Assembly: GCA_900552335.1 (NCBI GenBank)
Contig: URZL01000001.1
Span: 45,289 to 109,288 of the forward strand
Source of the DNA: an uncultured Mycoplasmatota bacterium
GTDB lineage: Bacteria; Bacillota_I; Bacilli_A; RF39; UBA660
DNA length: 64,000 nt
Reading direction: 5' to 3'
Made by a program: the position numbers and the translations under genes
The notes under the pieces: generated by a model
Told to the model about the DNA's origin: nothing
The model's database searches: none
The model's input: only the letters and a program-made list of their open reading frames with translations
Shown here: positions 1 through 8,877 of the stretch, piece after piece
Layout of the letters: each line of letters starts with the position of its first letter
Position numbering within the stretch: the stretch's first letter is position 1

Positions 1-1
1 A

Positions 2-529
2 ATTGAAATTAAGTCAATGAGTTTATTACCTAAAAAGGTGGTAGTAGAAGATGATTATGAAGAGGATCCAAGAGAAAATTTAATTGCTAGATTGGTAGAA
101 TATCAAAAGTATAAAGAAGTAACAAAAGATCTAAAAGAGTTAGAAGAACAAAGAAAACATTTTTACAGTAAATCACCAAGTAACCTAAAAGAATTTAAAG
201 AAAACGAAGAAATAAATTATGGGGATTTGACCATGGATTTATTAATGAATGCTTTTCAAAAGTTTTTAGATAGAAAAGAAGAAGAAAAACCATTGAACAC
301 AAAAATCACAAAAAAAGAATATTCTGTAAGTGCTAGAAGTAGAGAAATTAAGGATGTTTTGAAAAAAAGAAAAAAAGTAGAATTTGAAGAACTATTTGAT
401 ATTGTTACAAAAGATTATGTAGTAGTAACATTTCTATCAATATTGTCAATGGCTAAAAAAGGAGAATTAATTATTACACAGAATGATAATTTTAGTAAGA
501 TTGTTCTTTCATTAAAAGAAGGTGAGTAA
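2..529 (+). CDS. scpA: Segregation and condensation protein A, C-terminal part (cut by window edge)
   Basis: ScpA is the kleisin subunit of the SMC-ScpA-ScpB condensin that compacts and separates chromosomes. The reading frame is open to the first base (codons for I-E-I-K-S before the first Met at 17), so the Met at 17 is probably internal and the N-terminal domain lies outside the window. About 175 residues are visible against about 240-260 for a full protein. The short S-M-S-L-L-P-K segment followed by acidic residues fits the end of the N-terminal domain. The C-terminal part looks like the winged-helix domain that binds SMC. scpB follows immediately, the usual order. Confidence 0.85.
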   Translation: MEIKSMSLLPKKVVVEDDYEEDPRENLIARLVEYQKYKEVTKDLKELEEQRKHFYSKSPSNLKEFKENEEINYGDLTMDLLMNAFQKFLDRKEEEKPLNTKITKKEYSVSARSREIKDVLKKRKKVEFEELFDIVTKDYVVVTFLSILSMAKKGELIITQNDNFSKIVLSLKEGE

Positions 530-530
530 T

Positions 531-1091
531 TTGGAATTAGTAGGGGTATTAGAAGGTTTGCTATTTTTAAGTGGTGAAGATGGAATTTCAATAGATAAAA
601 TTAAAGATATTTTAGGGGTAGAAGATGAAAAATTTAATGAGATATTAGATAAATTGAATCAAAAATACCAAGAAAAAAGTAGTGGGCTTCGATTGGTGAA
701 GTTTGGAAATTATTACAAAATTACTACAAAAGAAGAACATCGTTCTTATTATAAAAAATTGGTAGAAATAGAGGATGAAAACATTTTAAGCCAAGCTTGT
801 CTAGAAACATTAGCTATTATTGCTTATAATGGACCAATTACTAGAATGAATGTTGATGAGATTAGAGGAATTAATAGTAGTCATATGATTCGTAAGTTAA
901 TTTCTAGAAATTTAGTAGAGGATATTGGAGTTGCTTCTCTTCCGGGAAGACCTCATTTATATCAGGTAACAAAAGACTTTTTGGATTATTTTGGTATTGA
1001 AAATACTTCTGAGTTACCAGTTATAGAAGAAAAACAAGTAGAAGAAACAGAAACTAATTTATTTGAATCAAAATACAAAGAAATGAATTGA
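531..1091 (+). CDS. scpB: Segregation and condensation protein B
   Basis: ScpB dimers bind the ScpA linker in the SMC complex. The 186-residue product has the expected two winged-helix domains; the motif LAIIAYNGPITRMNVDEIRG and the GRPHLYQVT segment are typical. I chose the TTG at 531 because AAGGTGA (519-525) lies 5 bases upstream of it. A GTG at 522 would overlap that ribosome site and add only three residues. The gene starts just after the scpA stop (527-529), so the two are translated from one message. The C-terminal 30 residues are acidic and probably unstructured. Confidence 0.9.
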   Translation: MELVGVLEGLLFLSGEDGISIDKIKDILGVEDEKFNEILDKLNQKYQEKSSGLRLVKFGNYYKITTKEEHRSYYKKLVEIEDENILSQACLETLAIIAYNGPITRMNVDEIRGINSSHMIRKLISRNLVEDIGVASLPGRPHLYQVTKDFLDYFGIENTSELPVIEEKQVEETETNLFESKYKEMN

Positions 1092-1116
1092 TTATATTAT
1101 TATTTTTTGATATAAT
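1088..1116 (+). promoter_or_regulatory. Promoter of tRNA-Leu
   Basis: TTGATT (1088-1093) and a perfect TATAAT (1111-1116) are separated by 17 bases, a few bases before the mature tRNA 5' end at 1126. The -35 overlaps the scpB stop codon. Confidence 0.75.
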
Positions 1117-1125
1117 CTTTTTAAT

Positions 1126-1210
1126 GCTTGTGTGGCGGAATTGGTAGACGCGCACGACTCAAAATCGTGTAACTTATGTTGTGAGGGTTCGATTCCCTCC
1201 ACAAGCACCA
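1126..1210 (+). tRNA. tRNA-Leu (anticodon CAA)
   Basis: An 85-nt cloverleaf with a 7-bp acceptor stem (GCTTGTG with CACAAGC), encoded CCA, an anticodon loop CTCAAAA giving anticodon CAA, and a T arm with GGTTCGATTCC. The long variable arm is typical of leucine tRNAs. A 7-bp hairpin at 1222-1238 follows. Confidence 0.95.
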
Positions 1211-1380
1211 TTGACGAATCTGTTCGAACTATTCGAACTTCATATACATTAATAATCTGAAAATGATTGTTTTTTTCTTTTTCAGCCCATATTTTGATAC
1301 TTGCATCAAAATACCTAGGAGGTTAAATAGTTATCTAAATTTGGTATAATGATTATATAATTTATTCATGGAGGTAGTAT
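1211..1380 (+). promoter_or_regulatory. Leader of the EamA transporter gene
   Basis: This 170-base gap holds the palindrome at 1222-1238, a second perfect hairpin (TATTTTGAT ... ATCAAAATA, about 1291-1314), and a likely -10 (TATAAT, about 1345-1350). A GGAGG ribosome site precedes the ATG at 1381 by about 7 bases. I recognise no known riboswitch. Confidence 0.45.
1222..1238. repeat. Short palindrome (GTTCGAA-CTA-TTCGAAC) after tRNA-Leu
   Basis: A perfect 7-bp stem with a 3-nt loop. A related hairpin (CTCGAA-CTT-TTCGAG, 2311-2325) lies beyond the EamA gene, also preceded by a GCACCA hexamer (2293-2298) like the tRNA end (1205-1210). The two may be the edges of an inserted gene. Confidence 0.5.
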
Positions 1381-2244
1381 ATGAATAAGAGGGTAACAGC
1401 AGTAATTTCTTCTATTTTTAATTCATTTTGTGATTTTAATTTAGATATTGCTGTAAATAAATATTCTGTTTATAAAGTATTATTATATACAAGTATAATT
1501 TCATTCATTTTTCAAGTTTTATATGCATTTTATGTTGGTATTTCTATAACTGTTCAAGCAATTCCTATTATTTTAATTTATGGTTTGATTGTATTATTAG
1601 GTTATTTATGTTATGTTAATGCATTAAAGAATATACCAATAGGACTTGCTGCTTTACTTGAAAACTTAGATTTATTTATAATTTTAATAATTGATATATT
1701 ATTTGGAAATTTAATTTTAACATCAAAATTTATATTTTTATTCATATTGTTTATTATTTCTATTTTATGGTTTAGCATCGAAACAAATAGAGTTAAAGAT
1801 GAAATAAAGTTTAAGAAAATAAGATTTATAGGTGTTGTTTTTATATTATTATCTGTTTTATTTTATGGAATTGAACCATATATAGTAAAATACGCTAATG
1901 TACTAGGTGCTAATGAAGTGGCTATTAACTTTGGTTATAGTGTTTTTGCAATTCCATTTTTCCTTTTTCAAAGTAAAAAAACAGATGCCCCAGCAAAAGA
2001 AAATAGTAATAAGAGTTTTTACATTTTAGTAGTTTTGATTGGCTTTTTTGAGGCCATTTATTATATATTTGGGACTATTGGGTATATTTATGAAACTCCA
2101 ATTATAGTTAATATTATTCAAGAAATTAGAGTGTTTTTATTAGTTATATTATCAGCAGTGTTTAAGACAGATAAAATGAACTTGAAAAAAGTAATTGCGA
2201 TATTACTTGGTATGATTTCAATAACAGGAATTTATTTTATTTAG
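1381..2244 (+). CDS. EamA/DMT-family transporter
   Basis: A 287-residue very hydrophobic protein with about ten membrane segments arranged as two repeats (roughly residues 30-130 and 150-285), the architecture of the drug/metabolite transporter superfamily. The substrate cannot be inferred. The second half keeps the typical pattern of a Gly-rich helix, a loop with a Thr-Pro, and a final helix with a Lys pair before it. It stands alone between tRNA-Leu and three reverse-strand genes, with palindromes at both ends, which suggests an acquired gene. Confidence 0.75.
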   Translation: MNKRVTAVISSIFNSFCDFNLDIAVNKYSVYKVLLYTSIISFIFQVLYAFYVGISITVQAIPIILIYGLIVLLGYLCYVNALKNIPIGLAALLENLDLFIILIIDILFGNLILTSKFIFLFILFIISILWFSIETNRVKDEIKFKKIRFIGVVFILLSVLFYGIEPYIVKYANVLGANEVAINFGYSVFAIPFFLFQSKKTDAPAKENSNKSFYILVVLIGFFEAIYYIFGTIGYIYETPIIVNIIQEIRVFLLVILSAVFKTDKMNLKKVIAILLGMISITGIYFI

Positions 2245-2333
2245 TAGTAATTGTTATATATAGAAAAAAAGTTGTAGATATTTACTATAATTGCACCAGA
2301 TTGATTGATACTCGAACTTTTCGAGATAATATA

Positions 2334-2364
2334 AAAACTACTCTCAAATTGAAAGTAGTTTTTT
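2334..2364. terminator. Bidirectional terminator between EamA and reverse-strand gene
   Basis: AAAACTACT pairs with AGTAGTTTT around a short loop, with T6 on the plus strand and A-rich sequence on the other side, so it can serve both convergent genes. Confidence 0.75.
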
Positions 2365-2403
2365 GATAAATTAGAAAGAAAAATGTTATGAATGTCAAAA
2401 ATT

Positions 2404-2880
2404 TTATTTTCTATTAAGTATATCTCTAACTAACTTTTTAACACCTTTTTCTTTACTTAATTCGGTTGGTAACTCAATTCTTTCAGAAAACGTCATTTTG
2501 ATGTGACCTTGCTTAAACCATAAAAAATCTCCTAATGAATAAAATTTAAAATCAAGTAATTCACATTGAGATATCATATTCATATCCTTTTTTCTTTGCT
2601 CTTGTGTCATAGAATTAAATTTTTGTGCAATATCATTTCGTTCTTCTGCAATACTTTGCGCTAGTTCTATAATTTCTTTTTCTGATAGCTCTTTTACTTT
2701 ATTATAATCTATCATCCAATCAATAGTTTTAAAAAATTCAATTTCTTTTGGTTCTTTAAACTCTATAAAATGATATCTATTTCTATCGTCAATAATAACA
2801 ATGCCACTATCAAAGATTTTCAGAAAGATAGATGCAGGAATTTCTAAACCGCTTTGATTCAAATAAGCAAGATCATTCAT
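2404..2880 (-). CDS. Hypothetical protein
   Basis: 158 residues, not recognised. It reads as a mixed alpha/beta soluble protein with an EKEIIELAQSIAEERNDIAQ helix in the middle and no membrane segment. The ATG at 2880 has no good ribosome site. The frame stays open upstream for about 11 codons to an ATA that sits about 9 bases after AGAGAGG, giving an N-terminus like (M)KIITSNSAFVQ; the true start may be there at a non-standard codon. It is the downstream member of a reverse-strand accessory cluster. Confidence 0.6.
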   Translation of the reverse strand: MNDLAYLNQSGLEIPASIFLKIFDSGIVIIDDRNRYHFIEFKEPKEIEFFKTIDWMIDYNKVKELSEKEIIELAQSIAEERNDIAQKFNSMTQEQRKKDMNMISQCELLDFKFYSLGDFLWFKQGHIKMTFSERIELPTELSKEKGVKKLVRDILNRK

Positions 2881-2986
2881 TTGTACAAAAGCCGAATTGC
2901 TAGTAATTATTTTTATATATTAAAACCTCTCTTAATTGAACTATATGATATCATAATTTTATCTAAATTTCTATAATTTTAAATGA

Positions 2987-3022
2987 TAAAAAAACAAATA
3001 AGCCATTTATAAACTTATTTGT
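2987..3022 (-). terminator. Terminator of the P-loop kinase gene
   Basis: ACAAATAAG (2994-3002) pairs perfectly with CTTATTTGT (3014-3022). Read on the minus strand the hairpin is followed by T7. Confidence 0.75.
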
Positions 3023-3063
3023 GAAGTCTTTTAAAATTAAAAACGATAATTTGTAGATTGAAT

Positions 3064-3693
3064 TTATTTCCTTTGTCTATTAAATAAAATTCTCTTTTCT
3101 AGAGTTTTAGTATCTAGATTTTCACTATCCACAATATAATCAAAAAATTCATCTGGTAAAATTTGTGGTTTTCTATTTTTGATTTGGTAATACACTTCTT
3201 CTGGATAAGAACTTAAATATTCCACATTATCTCCAATAACTCCATTATAAATTTTGTCATAATTCATTACTCTAGAAGCAACCCTCTTTAAATTATCTGA
3301 ATCATTAGAATTTACCTTAATTTTAATCAAATCCATATTTCTAATTCTTCTAGCAATTTGTAAAAATTTAAATTGTTCTGCGGTATTAAAATCTTTATCA
3401 TATACGAATGAAGTACCAGTTAATAATAGTTTTTTGATACGATATAAATTGATTTTTTTAACTTGTTCTTCAATTTTTATTCTATTTTCTTCACTATAAT
3501 TAGTTGTAAATTGATAAAAATAATTTCTTACATAATCATTACTCAATAAATAAATTTTTAAATCTTTTGATAGTTCCCTAGCAATTTCTGTTTTTCCACA
3601 TTCTGGCAATCCAGAGAAAGTTACAATGAATGGTTTATCATAAGAAGTTGTTTTCTTTATCTCTTCTTTCAAATTACTTTTAAAATCTATCAT
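3064..3693 (-). CDS. P-loop kinase-like ATPase (AAA_33/zeta-like fold)
   Basis: 209 residues. A Walker A motif GLPECGKTE near residues 28-36 follows a FIVTFSG beta strand, as in small nucleotide or polynucleotide kinases and zeta-type toxins. The rest is helical and charged, with a short C-terminal PDEFFDYIVDS segment common in these kinases. The substrate cannot be predicted and no antitoxin gene is adjacent, so a toxin role is unsupported. Start at 3693 follows a GGGG-containing ribosome site. Confidence 0.6.
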   Translation of the reverse strand: MIDFKSNLKEEIKKTTSYDKPFIVTFSGLPECGKTEIARELSKDLKIYLLSNDYVRNYFYQFTTNYSEENRIKIEEQVKKINLYRIKKLLLTGTSFVYDKDFNTAEQFKFLQIARRIRNMDLIKIKVNSNDSDNLKRVASRVMNYDKIYNGVIGDNVEYLSSYPEEVYYQIKNRKPQILPDEFFDYIVDSENLDTKTLEKRILFNRQRK

Positions 3694-3767
3694 ATTTATT
3701 CCCCATTTCTAGGAAAGTAGTTTATATTAAAAATAGCAAATTGTCAAATTTTTTTAGAAATAAAATT

Positions 3768-4949
3768 CTAGCATTTATTCATTATTTTAGAACCATCTCT
3801 TTTTTCATTTCTATGCAATAAAAAATCATTGACTATTCCAGATAAAATTATAGTAATACCAACAAGAATATACATGGAATATAATGGTATATAGTTTAGT
3901 AAAAATGACATTATAAAACTAAAACATAAACCAAATATTCCTAAAATAAATTGATTGATAGACTCGATTGTAACTCTAGATTTAGAAGAAATTTTGTTGT
4001 GAATTTCTGATGTCATAATAATATTAAAACTTTCAGAAAAAATATAAATGAATAAAATAAAGAATATGCCAACATAATTATTCAACAATCCAACGAGTAA
4101 TATGCATATTCCAGAAAGGATGGGATTTATACTTAATAGTAATTTGTAATTTTTAGATTTAATTATACTTCCTATATAACTACCTATGATACAAAATATG
4201 AGCATAAAAGCCGTGTAAATACCAATTATAAATACAGATATACCAATATTAGAGGAATATTCTGGATGACTTTCTTCTACAAGTTTGATACCTGATGCCA
4301 TAATAGAATTGATCAAAATAAGATTTAACATATAGGAATTTTGCTGAATTTCATGAATGCCATTTTTTAAAATAGAGAAATTGCTATCTACTTCTTTATG
4401 GTTGGTAGATTTATTTGTTTTAATCATAAACAAAATGAAAGAGTCAATGATAAAAGGTATATAAGTAATATAATAAGTGTATATTAGTCCAAACTTTTGG
4501 GCAACAAATCCACCTACTATCATGGCAATCATATAAGATATATTATAAAAAAGAGAGTTATAAAATAAATATTTATTAAATTTTACTTTGTCTTTAGTAT
4601 TTTCATATAACAAAGAATGTACTATTCCGGAGCTAAGAGAGTTATTCATTGCATTAACTATAATCGCCAATAAAAATGTAGAATAATTGTAGGAGTGAAT
4701 AAAAATAGTAGTAGATAATATAAATAATAAGTTACTGATTAAAAGCAAAATTTTTTTGTTAGATTTATCCGCTATAATACCAAATGGTATTTCAAAGAGA
4801 AGTTTTATAAAAAAAGCAATACCAACAAAACTAATATATTGACTAGAAGATAAACCCCTTTCTACATAAAAAAGAGTATCACATGTATAAAATAAGATAA
4901 AGGTCGATAAGAAAGTATGTATATTAATAAATAGAATGTTTTTTTTCAT
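3768..4949 (-). CDS. MFS transporter
   Basis: 393 residues with about twelve hydrophobic segments. The loop between segments 2 and 3 reads FGIIADKSNKKILLLIS, the classical major facilitator signature (G-x-x-x-D-x-x-x-x-[RK]). A second basic loop near residues 265-275 (KSKNYKLLLS) marks the start of the second half. The start at 4949 (ATG) has GGTGAT upstream; a TTG four codons earlier is less likely. Likely drug or small-metabolite efflux, substrate unknown. It is divergent from the gene at 5063. Confidence 0.75.
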   Translation of the reverse strand: MKKNILFINIHTFLSTFILFYTCDTLFYVERGLSSSQYISFVGIAFFIKLLFEIPFGIIADKSNKKILLLISNLLFILSTTIFIHSYNYSTFLLAIIVNAMNNSLSSGIVHSLLYENTKDKVKFNKYLFYNSLFYNISYMIAMIVGGFVAQKFGLIYTYYITYIPFIIDSFILFMIKTNKSTNHKEVDSNFSILKNGIHEIQQNSYMLNLILINSIMASGIKLVEESHPEYSSNIGISVFIIGIYTAFMLIFCIIGSYIGSIIKSKNYKLLLSINPILSGICILLVGLLNNYVGIFFILFIYIFSESFNIIMTSEIHNKISSKSRVTIESINQFILGIFGLCFSFIMSFLLNYIPLYSMYILVGITIILSGIVNDFLLHRNEKRDGSKIMNKC

Positions 4950-5062
4950 TAAAATCACCAAAAAAATTATATCATAAAAAAATTTAAAATTAGTAAAAAA
5001 AGATTACTTAAAAAATATGAATAACTAAAAAAACGAACCAAATTATAATAGGAGGAAATAAT

Positions 5063-5500
5063 ATGAACGAAAATATAGAATTATTAAATTATATTCACGA
5101 AGATAGTCAGATGGGGATTACCAGTTTAACAACACTAATAAGAAAATTAAATAATAAAGATAACATAATAAAAAAAATAGTAGAAACAGAGTTAAAAGGA
5201 TATGAACAGTTCCAAAAAGATAGTGAAAAATTATTAAAAAAGTATAAAGCAGAAATTATGGATGCTAGTATGATGGCAAAAACAATGTCAACCATGAAAT
5301 TAAATTTTGAAGTAATGAAAGACAACAGTGATGCTAAAATAACAGATATTTTAACAAAAAGATTTACAATGGGAACCATTGATATGAATAAAAAAATAGA
5401 TGCTTACAAAGATGATGCGGAAAAAGATATTTTAAAACTAGCTCAAAATTTTTTGAAATTTCAAAATGAAAATATTGAAATTTTAAAAGAATACTTGTAG
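5063..5500 (+). CDS. Helical-bundle protein, ferritin-like (DUF2383-type?)
   Basis: 145 residues, almost wholly helical and charged, with a Met-rich third helix (MDASMMAKTMSTMKLNFEVM). The shape, four helices with no signal peptide, resembles ferritin-like DUF2383 proteins of low-GC Gram-positives; I assign this weakly. AGGAGG lies 7 bases before the ATG. It is followed by its own terminator and then a transglutaminase-like gene. Confidence 0.45.
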   Translation: MNENIELLNYIHEDSQMGITSLTTLIRKLNNKDNIIKKIVETELKGYEQFQKDSEKLLKKYKAEIMDASMMAKTMSTMKLNFEVMKDNSDAKITDILTKRFTMGTIDMNKKIDAYKDDAEKDILKLAQNFLKFQNENIEILKEYL

Positions 5501-5524
5501 AATAGATGAAAATCTATTTTTTTT
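5501..5524 (+). terminator. Terminator after helical-bundle gene
   Basis: AATAGAT-GAAA-ATCTATT followed by T-rich sequence. Confidence 0.75.
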
Positions 5525-5540
5525 CGAAAAGAGGCTTCAT

Positions 5541-6449
5541 ATGGATTATTTAGATAACTATATAAATAAATTATTGATACAAACAAAAGAATTTACAGAA
5601 TTAGAAAAAGTTAGATATGTGTATTTAGATTTGGGTAAAATAATGTCTTTTGATCTTTTATTTTATTATGGAAATGAGAAGAACAAAAGAAAAATTTATA
5701 AAGAATGTGAATCGAAAGAAGAAAAATTGGCTAATGCTTTAAAAAGTGGAATTGGTATTTGTAAGTCAATTGCCTACCTTCTAGAGTACATTCTAACAAA
5801 ATTAAATATTAAGACAAAGTCAATTGTAGATTATGGTGATATAGTATACTACCGCCATGTAACAAATATGATTTATTTAACAGATGGAACGAAATTTGAG
5901 GTAGATTTACAACACGATTTAGAAAATATTCAGGCCCATCAAAAAACAAGATATTTTGGGAAAGGCTTTTTTTCAGAAGAAAAACTAGAGCAATTAGATT
6001 TAAAAGTTAACTACATTAGTGAAGATAATAGATATACAGAGGAATATTATTATTTACTAGAAAAGTCATTAACAAAAGTGGATAATTTAGAACAAAAGTT
6101 AGAATTTGTTTTATCTAATATAAATGCTTATACGAATATGAAAAAAGTAAATTACCTAGAAAGAAAATATTATTATATACGTTTTTTATCAAAATTTTTC
6201 ACCCAAAAAGAAAAAAATCATATTGCATGGATGGACAGCTACTATATGGGCGAAGGTTTAAAATCATATTCTTTATGCATAATTTTAGAGGGTAAAGAGA
6301 ACTTTATTTATCTATTTTCTGAGGATTTACAAAAATTTCAAAAATATACACTAAACGAAATAGCAAATATGGTTCAAAACGGCTTAGTAATACTAGGAAA
6401 TATTCCAGGACTAAAAATAGAAGAACAAAAAAAGAAAGTACTAAGTTAA
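5541..6449 (+). CDS. Transglutaminase-like cysteine protease-fold protein
   Basis: 302 residues, no signal peptide. The catalytic triad of the transglutaminase/protease fold can be read in order: Cys in SGIGICKSIAYLLEY (about residue 74), His in YYRHVTNMIYL (about 108), Asp in FEVDLQHDLE (about 124). Pathogen and gut Firmicutes carry many such cytoplasmic proteins of unknown substrate. The C-terminal half (LEQKLEFVLSNINAYTNMKK onward) is not recognised. It lies between a helical-bundle gene and the convergent mutY. Confidence 0.7.
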   Translation: MDYLDNYINKLLIQTKEFTELEKVRYVYLDLGKIMSFDLLFYYGNEKNKRKIYKECESKEEKLANALKSGIGICKSIAYLLEYILTKLNIKTKSIVDYGDIVYYRHVTNMIYLTDGTKFEVDLQHDLENIQAHQKTRYFGKGFFSEEKLEQLDLKVNYISEDNRYTEEYYYLLEKSLTKVDNLEQKLEFVLSNINAYTNMKKVNYLERKYYYIRFLSKFFTQKEKNHIAWMDSYYMGEGLKSYSLCIILEGKENFIYLFSEDLQKFQKYTLNEIANMVQNGLVILGNIPGLKIEEQKKKVLS

Positions 6450-6459
6450 ATACTTTCCT

Positions 6460-6491
6460 TAGAGTGTTGATAAAGTTCAATACTCTTTTTT
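6460..6491. terminator. Bidirectional terminator, overlapping the mutY 3' end
   Basis: AGAGTGTTGA pairs with TCAATACTCT (one G-T pair), followed by T6. The hairpin overlaps the last codons of the reverse-strand mutY. Confidence 0.65.
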
Positions 6492-7514
6492 TACCCATTC
6501 TAAGCATGGTTTAAAAGCAGTAGGAATGGCAAATTCATTTTCGATTTCCTCTATTGTAAAAAATGGAAAAGAAATAGGTTCTTTTAATATAATAACATAA
6601 CTATTCATATTCCATTTTCTATGAGTAAAAATATGAGTATAATTAGGGCCAATTTTGATTTGATCATAAGAGATATTTTCTTCTTTCAAATATTCTTTAA
6701 GTTCATTTAAATTTTTCTTTTCTATATTAGGAAATTCATATAGATTTTTCAAGATACCGGTACTCTTTCTTTTTTTTACAGCTATTTTTCCACCATAAAA
6801 AAATAATAAAACAGTATAATTTTCTATCTTTTTTTGCTTTTTGTCCTTTTTTACAGGAATACTATCCCAAATTTTTCTTTTCCTAGTCGCACATTCCATA
6901 GAAATAGGACAATTTTCACACTTTGGTGTTCCATTAGGTAGACAAATTGTTTCACCAAGTTCCATTAAACCTTGATTAAAATCACCACTTTTTTCTGGAA
7001 TGATTTTCATGAGTTCATTTCGCACTTGTTTTTTCACTTTTAAATCATCTACACAATCTTTTTTTCCAAAATATCTCATATAAACACGAAGAACATTACC
7101 ATCTACGGTTACTTCTTTTAAAGAAAAACAAATAGAAGCAATGGCACTTGCTGTATATTCACCAATTCCAGGCAAAGAAAAAATATCTTCATACGTATTT
7201 GGAAAAATACCATTATAATTTTGTTCTATCATCATGGCAGCCTTTTTTAAATGATGGGCTCTATTATAATAACCCAATCCTTCCCATAATTTTAACAATT
7301 TTTCCTCTGAGATGGTAGCTAAATCATGAATGGTTGGCACTTGTTCCATAAATCGATTGTAATATTGGATAACCGCTTCAATTCTAGTTTGTTGTAACAT
7401 AATTTCTGAAATCCAAACATGATAAGGATTTTGATCTCTTCTCCATGGCAACATTCGGTAATTTTTTTGATACCAATCTAATAATTCATTTACAGGAAAT
7501 TTCACATCTATCAC
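6477..7514 (-). CDS. mutY: A/G-specific adenine DNA glycosylase MutY
   Basis: 345 residues. MutY removes adenine paired with 8-oxoguanine in base excision repair. Visible: N-terminal LPWRRDQNPYHVWISEIMLQ, the catalytic Glu in LQQTRIEAV, the helix-hairpin-helix LPGIGEYTASAI followed by VDGNVLRV with the catalytic Asp, and a 4Fe-4S cluster motif (C-x6-C-x2-C-x5-C: CLPNGTPKCENCPISMEC). The C-terminal third is the Nudix-like domain that reads 8-oxoG. Length is normal. It is convergent with the transglutaminase gene and divergent from the patatin gene. Confidence 0.95.
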   Translation of the reverse strand: MIDVKFPVNELLDWYQKNYRMLPWRRDQNPYHVWISEIMLQQTRIEAVIQYYNRFMEQVPTIHDLATISEEKLLKLWEGLGYYNRAHHLKKAAMMIEQNYNGIFPNTYEDIFSLPGIGEYTASAIASICFSLKEVTVDGNVLRVYMRYFGKKDCVDDLKVKKQVRNELMKIIPEKSGDFNQGLMELGETICLPNGTPKCENCPISMECATRKRKIWDSIPVKKDKKQKKIENYTVLLFFYGGKIAVKKRKSTGILKNLYEFPNIEKKNLNELKEYLKEENISYDQIKIGPNYTHIFTHRKWNMNSYVIILKEPISFPFFTIEEIENEFAIPTAFKPCLEWVKKEY

Positions 7515-7604
7515 CTTTCTTTATTATACATGCTGCCGGAAAAGAAAAAAAGAAAAAATTCAAAAAAATTATGATATACTAATAAGTGAAAGATGAGGGA
7601 TGAT

Positions 7605-8843
7605 ATGAGAGCAATTGTATTATCTGGTGGAGGATCAAAAGGAGCTTATCAAATGGGAGTATGGGCAGCCTTAAAAAAACTAAACATTCATTATGACATC
7701 GTTACAGGAACTAGTGTAGGAGCTTTAAATGCAGCACTCATGGTTCAAAAAACATTTTATAAGGGACTTTTCTTTTGGTATAATTTAAATTCAAAAATGA
7801 TTTTTAATGAGGATTTAAAACAAGATTATCACACAAAAGAAGGGAAAAAAGAGATTTTAAAATGGTACGCTAAAGGTGCTTTAAATGGTGGAATAGAAGT
7901 AAAAGGATTAGAAGATACCATTCGTCAGGTCATTCAACCTAAAAAAGTTTTAAAATCTAATGTTGATATGGGAATTGTTACTTTTAATATGAAAACTTTA
8001 AAACCAAAAATTGTCAAAAAGAAAGACTTAAATGAGAATAATTTATGTGACTATTTATTAGCGAGTGCTTCTTGTTTTCCTGCTTTTAAAATGAAAACAA
8101 TTGAAGAAGAAAATTATATTGATGGTGGTATTTATGACAATCTTCCTATTAATTTAGCCATTGATTTGGGTGCCACAGAAGTAATTGCCATTGATTTAAA
8201 AGAAGTTGGCTTTAAACAAAAAGTAAAAAATAAAAATATTCCAATTACTTATATAGAACCTAGAAATGATATTGGATCTTTTCTAATCTTTGAAAAAAAT
8301 ATGTCTCGTAGAGCAATGCGATTAGGTTATAATGATACTTTAAAGGTAATGGATTATTTAGATGGTGTTAAGTATACCTTTAAAAAAAATGATTTAGAGA
8401 AAAACTATCAAAAATATAAAGAACAATATCAACAAAACATAAAAAAAATTTTAACTAGTAAAGCAAATCAAACATTACTAGATAGTATTTTAAAATTGAC
8501 CATTGTTAAAAGAATATTATCACCTAATGAAATGAAAAAAGAATATACCAATATTATAGAAAATTTAGGAGAAATATTAGAAATAGAAGATAGTAAAATT
8601 TACCCTATTGCAAAATACAATAAACTTTTAAAAGAAGAGTTTTTAAAAGTAGAAAAAGACCAAACAATTGAAACATTTATTTTACAAAACAAAATAAAAA
8701 AATTATTAAATCAAAAAGAAACAATAAAATATATATATGATTTATTAGATAGCAAAAATAAGAAAAAGTTATATGGAATTATTTTACTTTTTCCAAAAAT
8801 GTTTTTAGAAGCTGTATATTTAAAAACAATAATTGAAAAATAG
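7605..8843 (+). CDS. Patatin-like phospholipase
   Basis: 412 residues. Patatin-family serine lipid hydrolases use a Ser-Asp dyad. The oxyanion-hole loop SGGGSKGAYQMGV is at the N-terminus, the nucleophile elbow GTSVGALNA near residue 37, and the catalytic Asp in YIDGGIYDNLPI near residue 175. The patatin domain covers about residues 1-280; the rest is helical and not recognised. The ATG at 7605 has GAGGG 5 bases upstream; an ATG four codons earlier overlaps that site. A likely -10 (TATACT) lies near 7575. Confidence 0.85.
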   Translation: MRAIVLSGGGSKGAYQMGVWAALKKLNIHYDIVTGTSVGALNAALMVQKTFYKGLFFWYNLNSKMIFNEDLKQDYHTKEGKKEILKWYAKGALNGGIEVKGLEDTIRQVIQPKKVLKSNVDMGIVTFNMKTLKPKIVKKKDLNENNLCDYLLASASCFPAFKMKTIEEENYIDGGIYDNLPINLAIDLGATEVIAIDLKEVGFKQKVKNKNIPITYIEPRNDIGSFLIFEKNMSRRAMRLGYNDTLKVMDYLDGVKYTFKKNDLEKNYQKYKEQYQQNIKKILTSKANQTLLDSILKLTIVKRILSPNEMKKEYTNIIENLGEILEIEDSKIYPIAKYNKLLKEEFLKVEKDQTIETFILQNKIKKLLNQKETIKYIYDLLDSKNKKKLYGIILLFPKMFLEAVYLKTIIEK

Positions 8844-8877
8844 AAAATAAAATGATACTATTAAAGTAGGTGATACT

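Noticed and set aside
3064-3693. Zeta-type toxin
   Set aside because: Only the P-loop is shared; no antitoxin neighbour and no zeta-specific motif seen.
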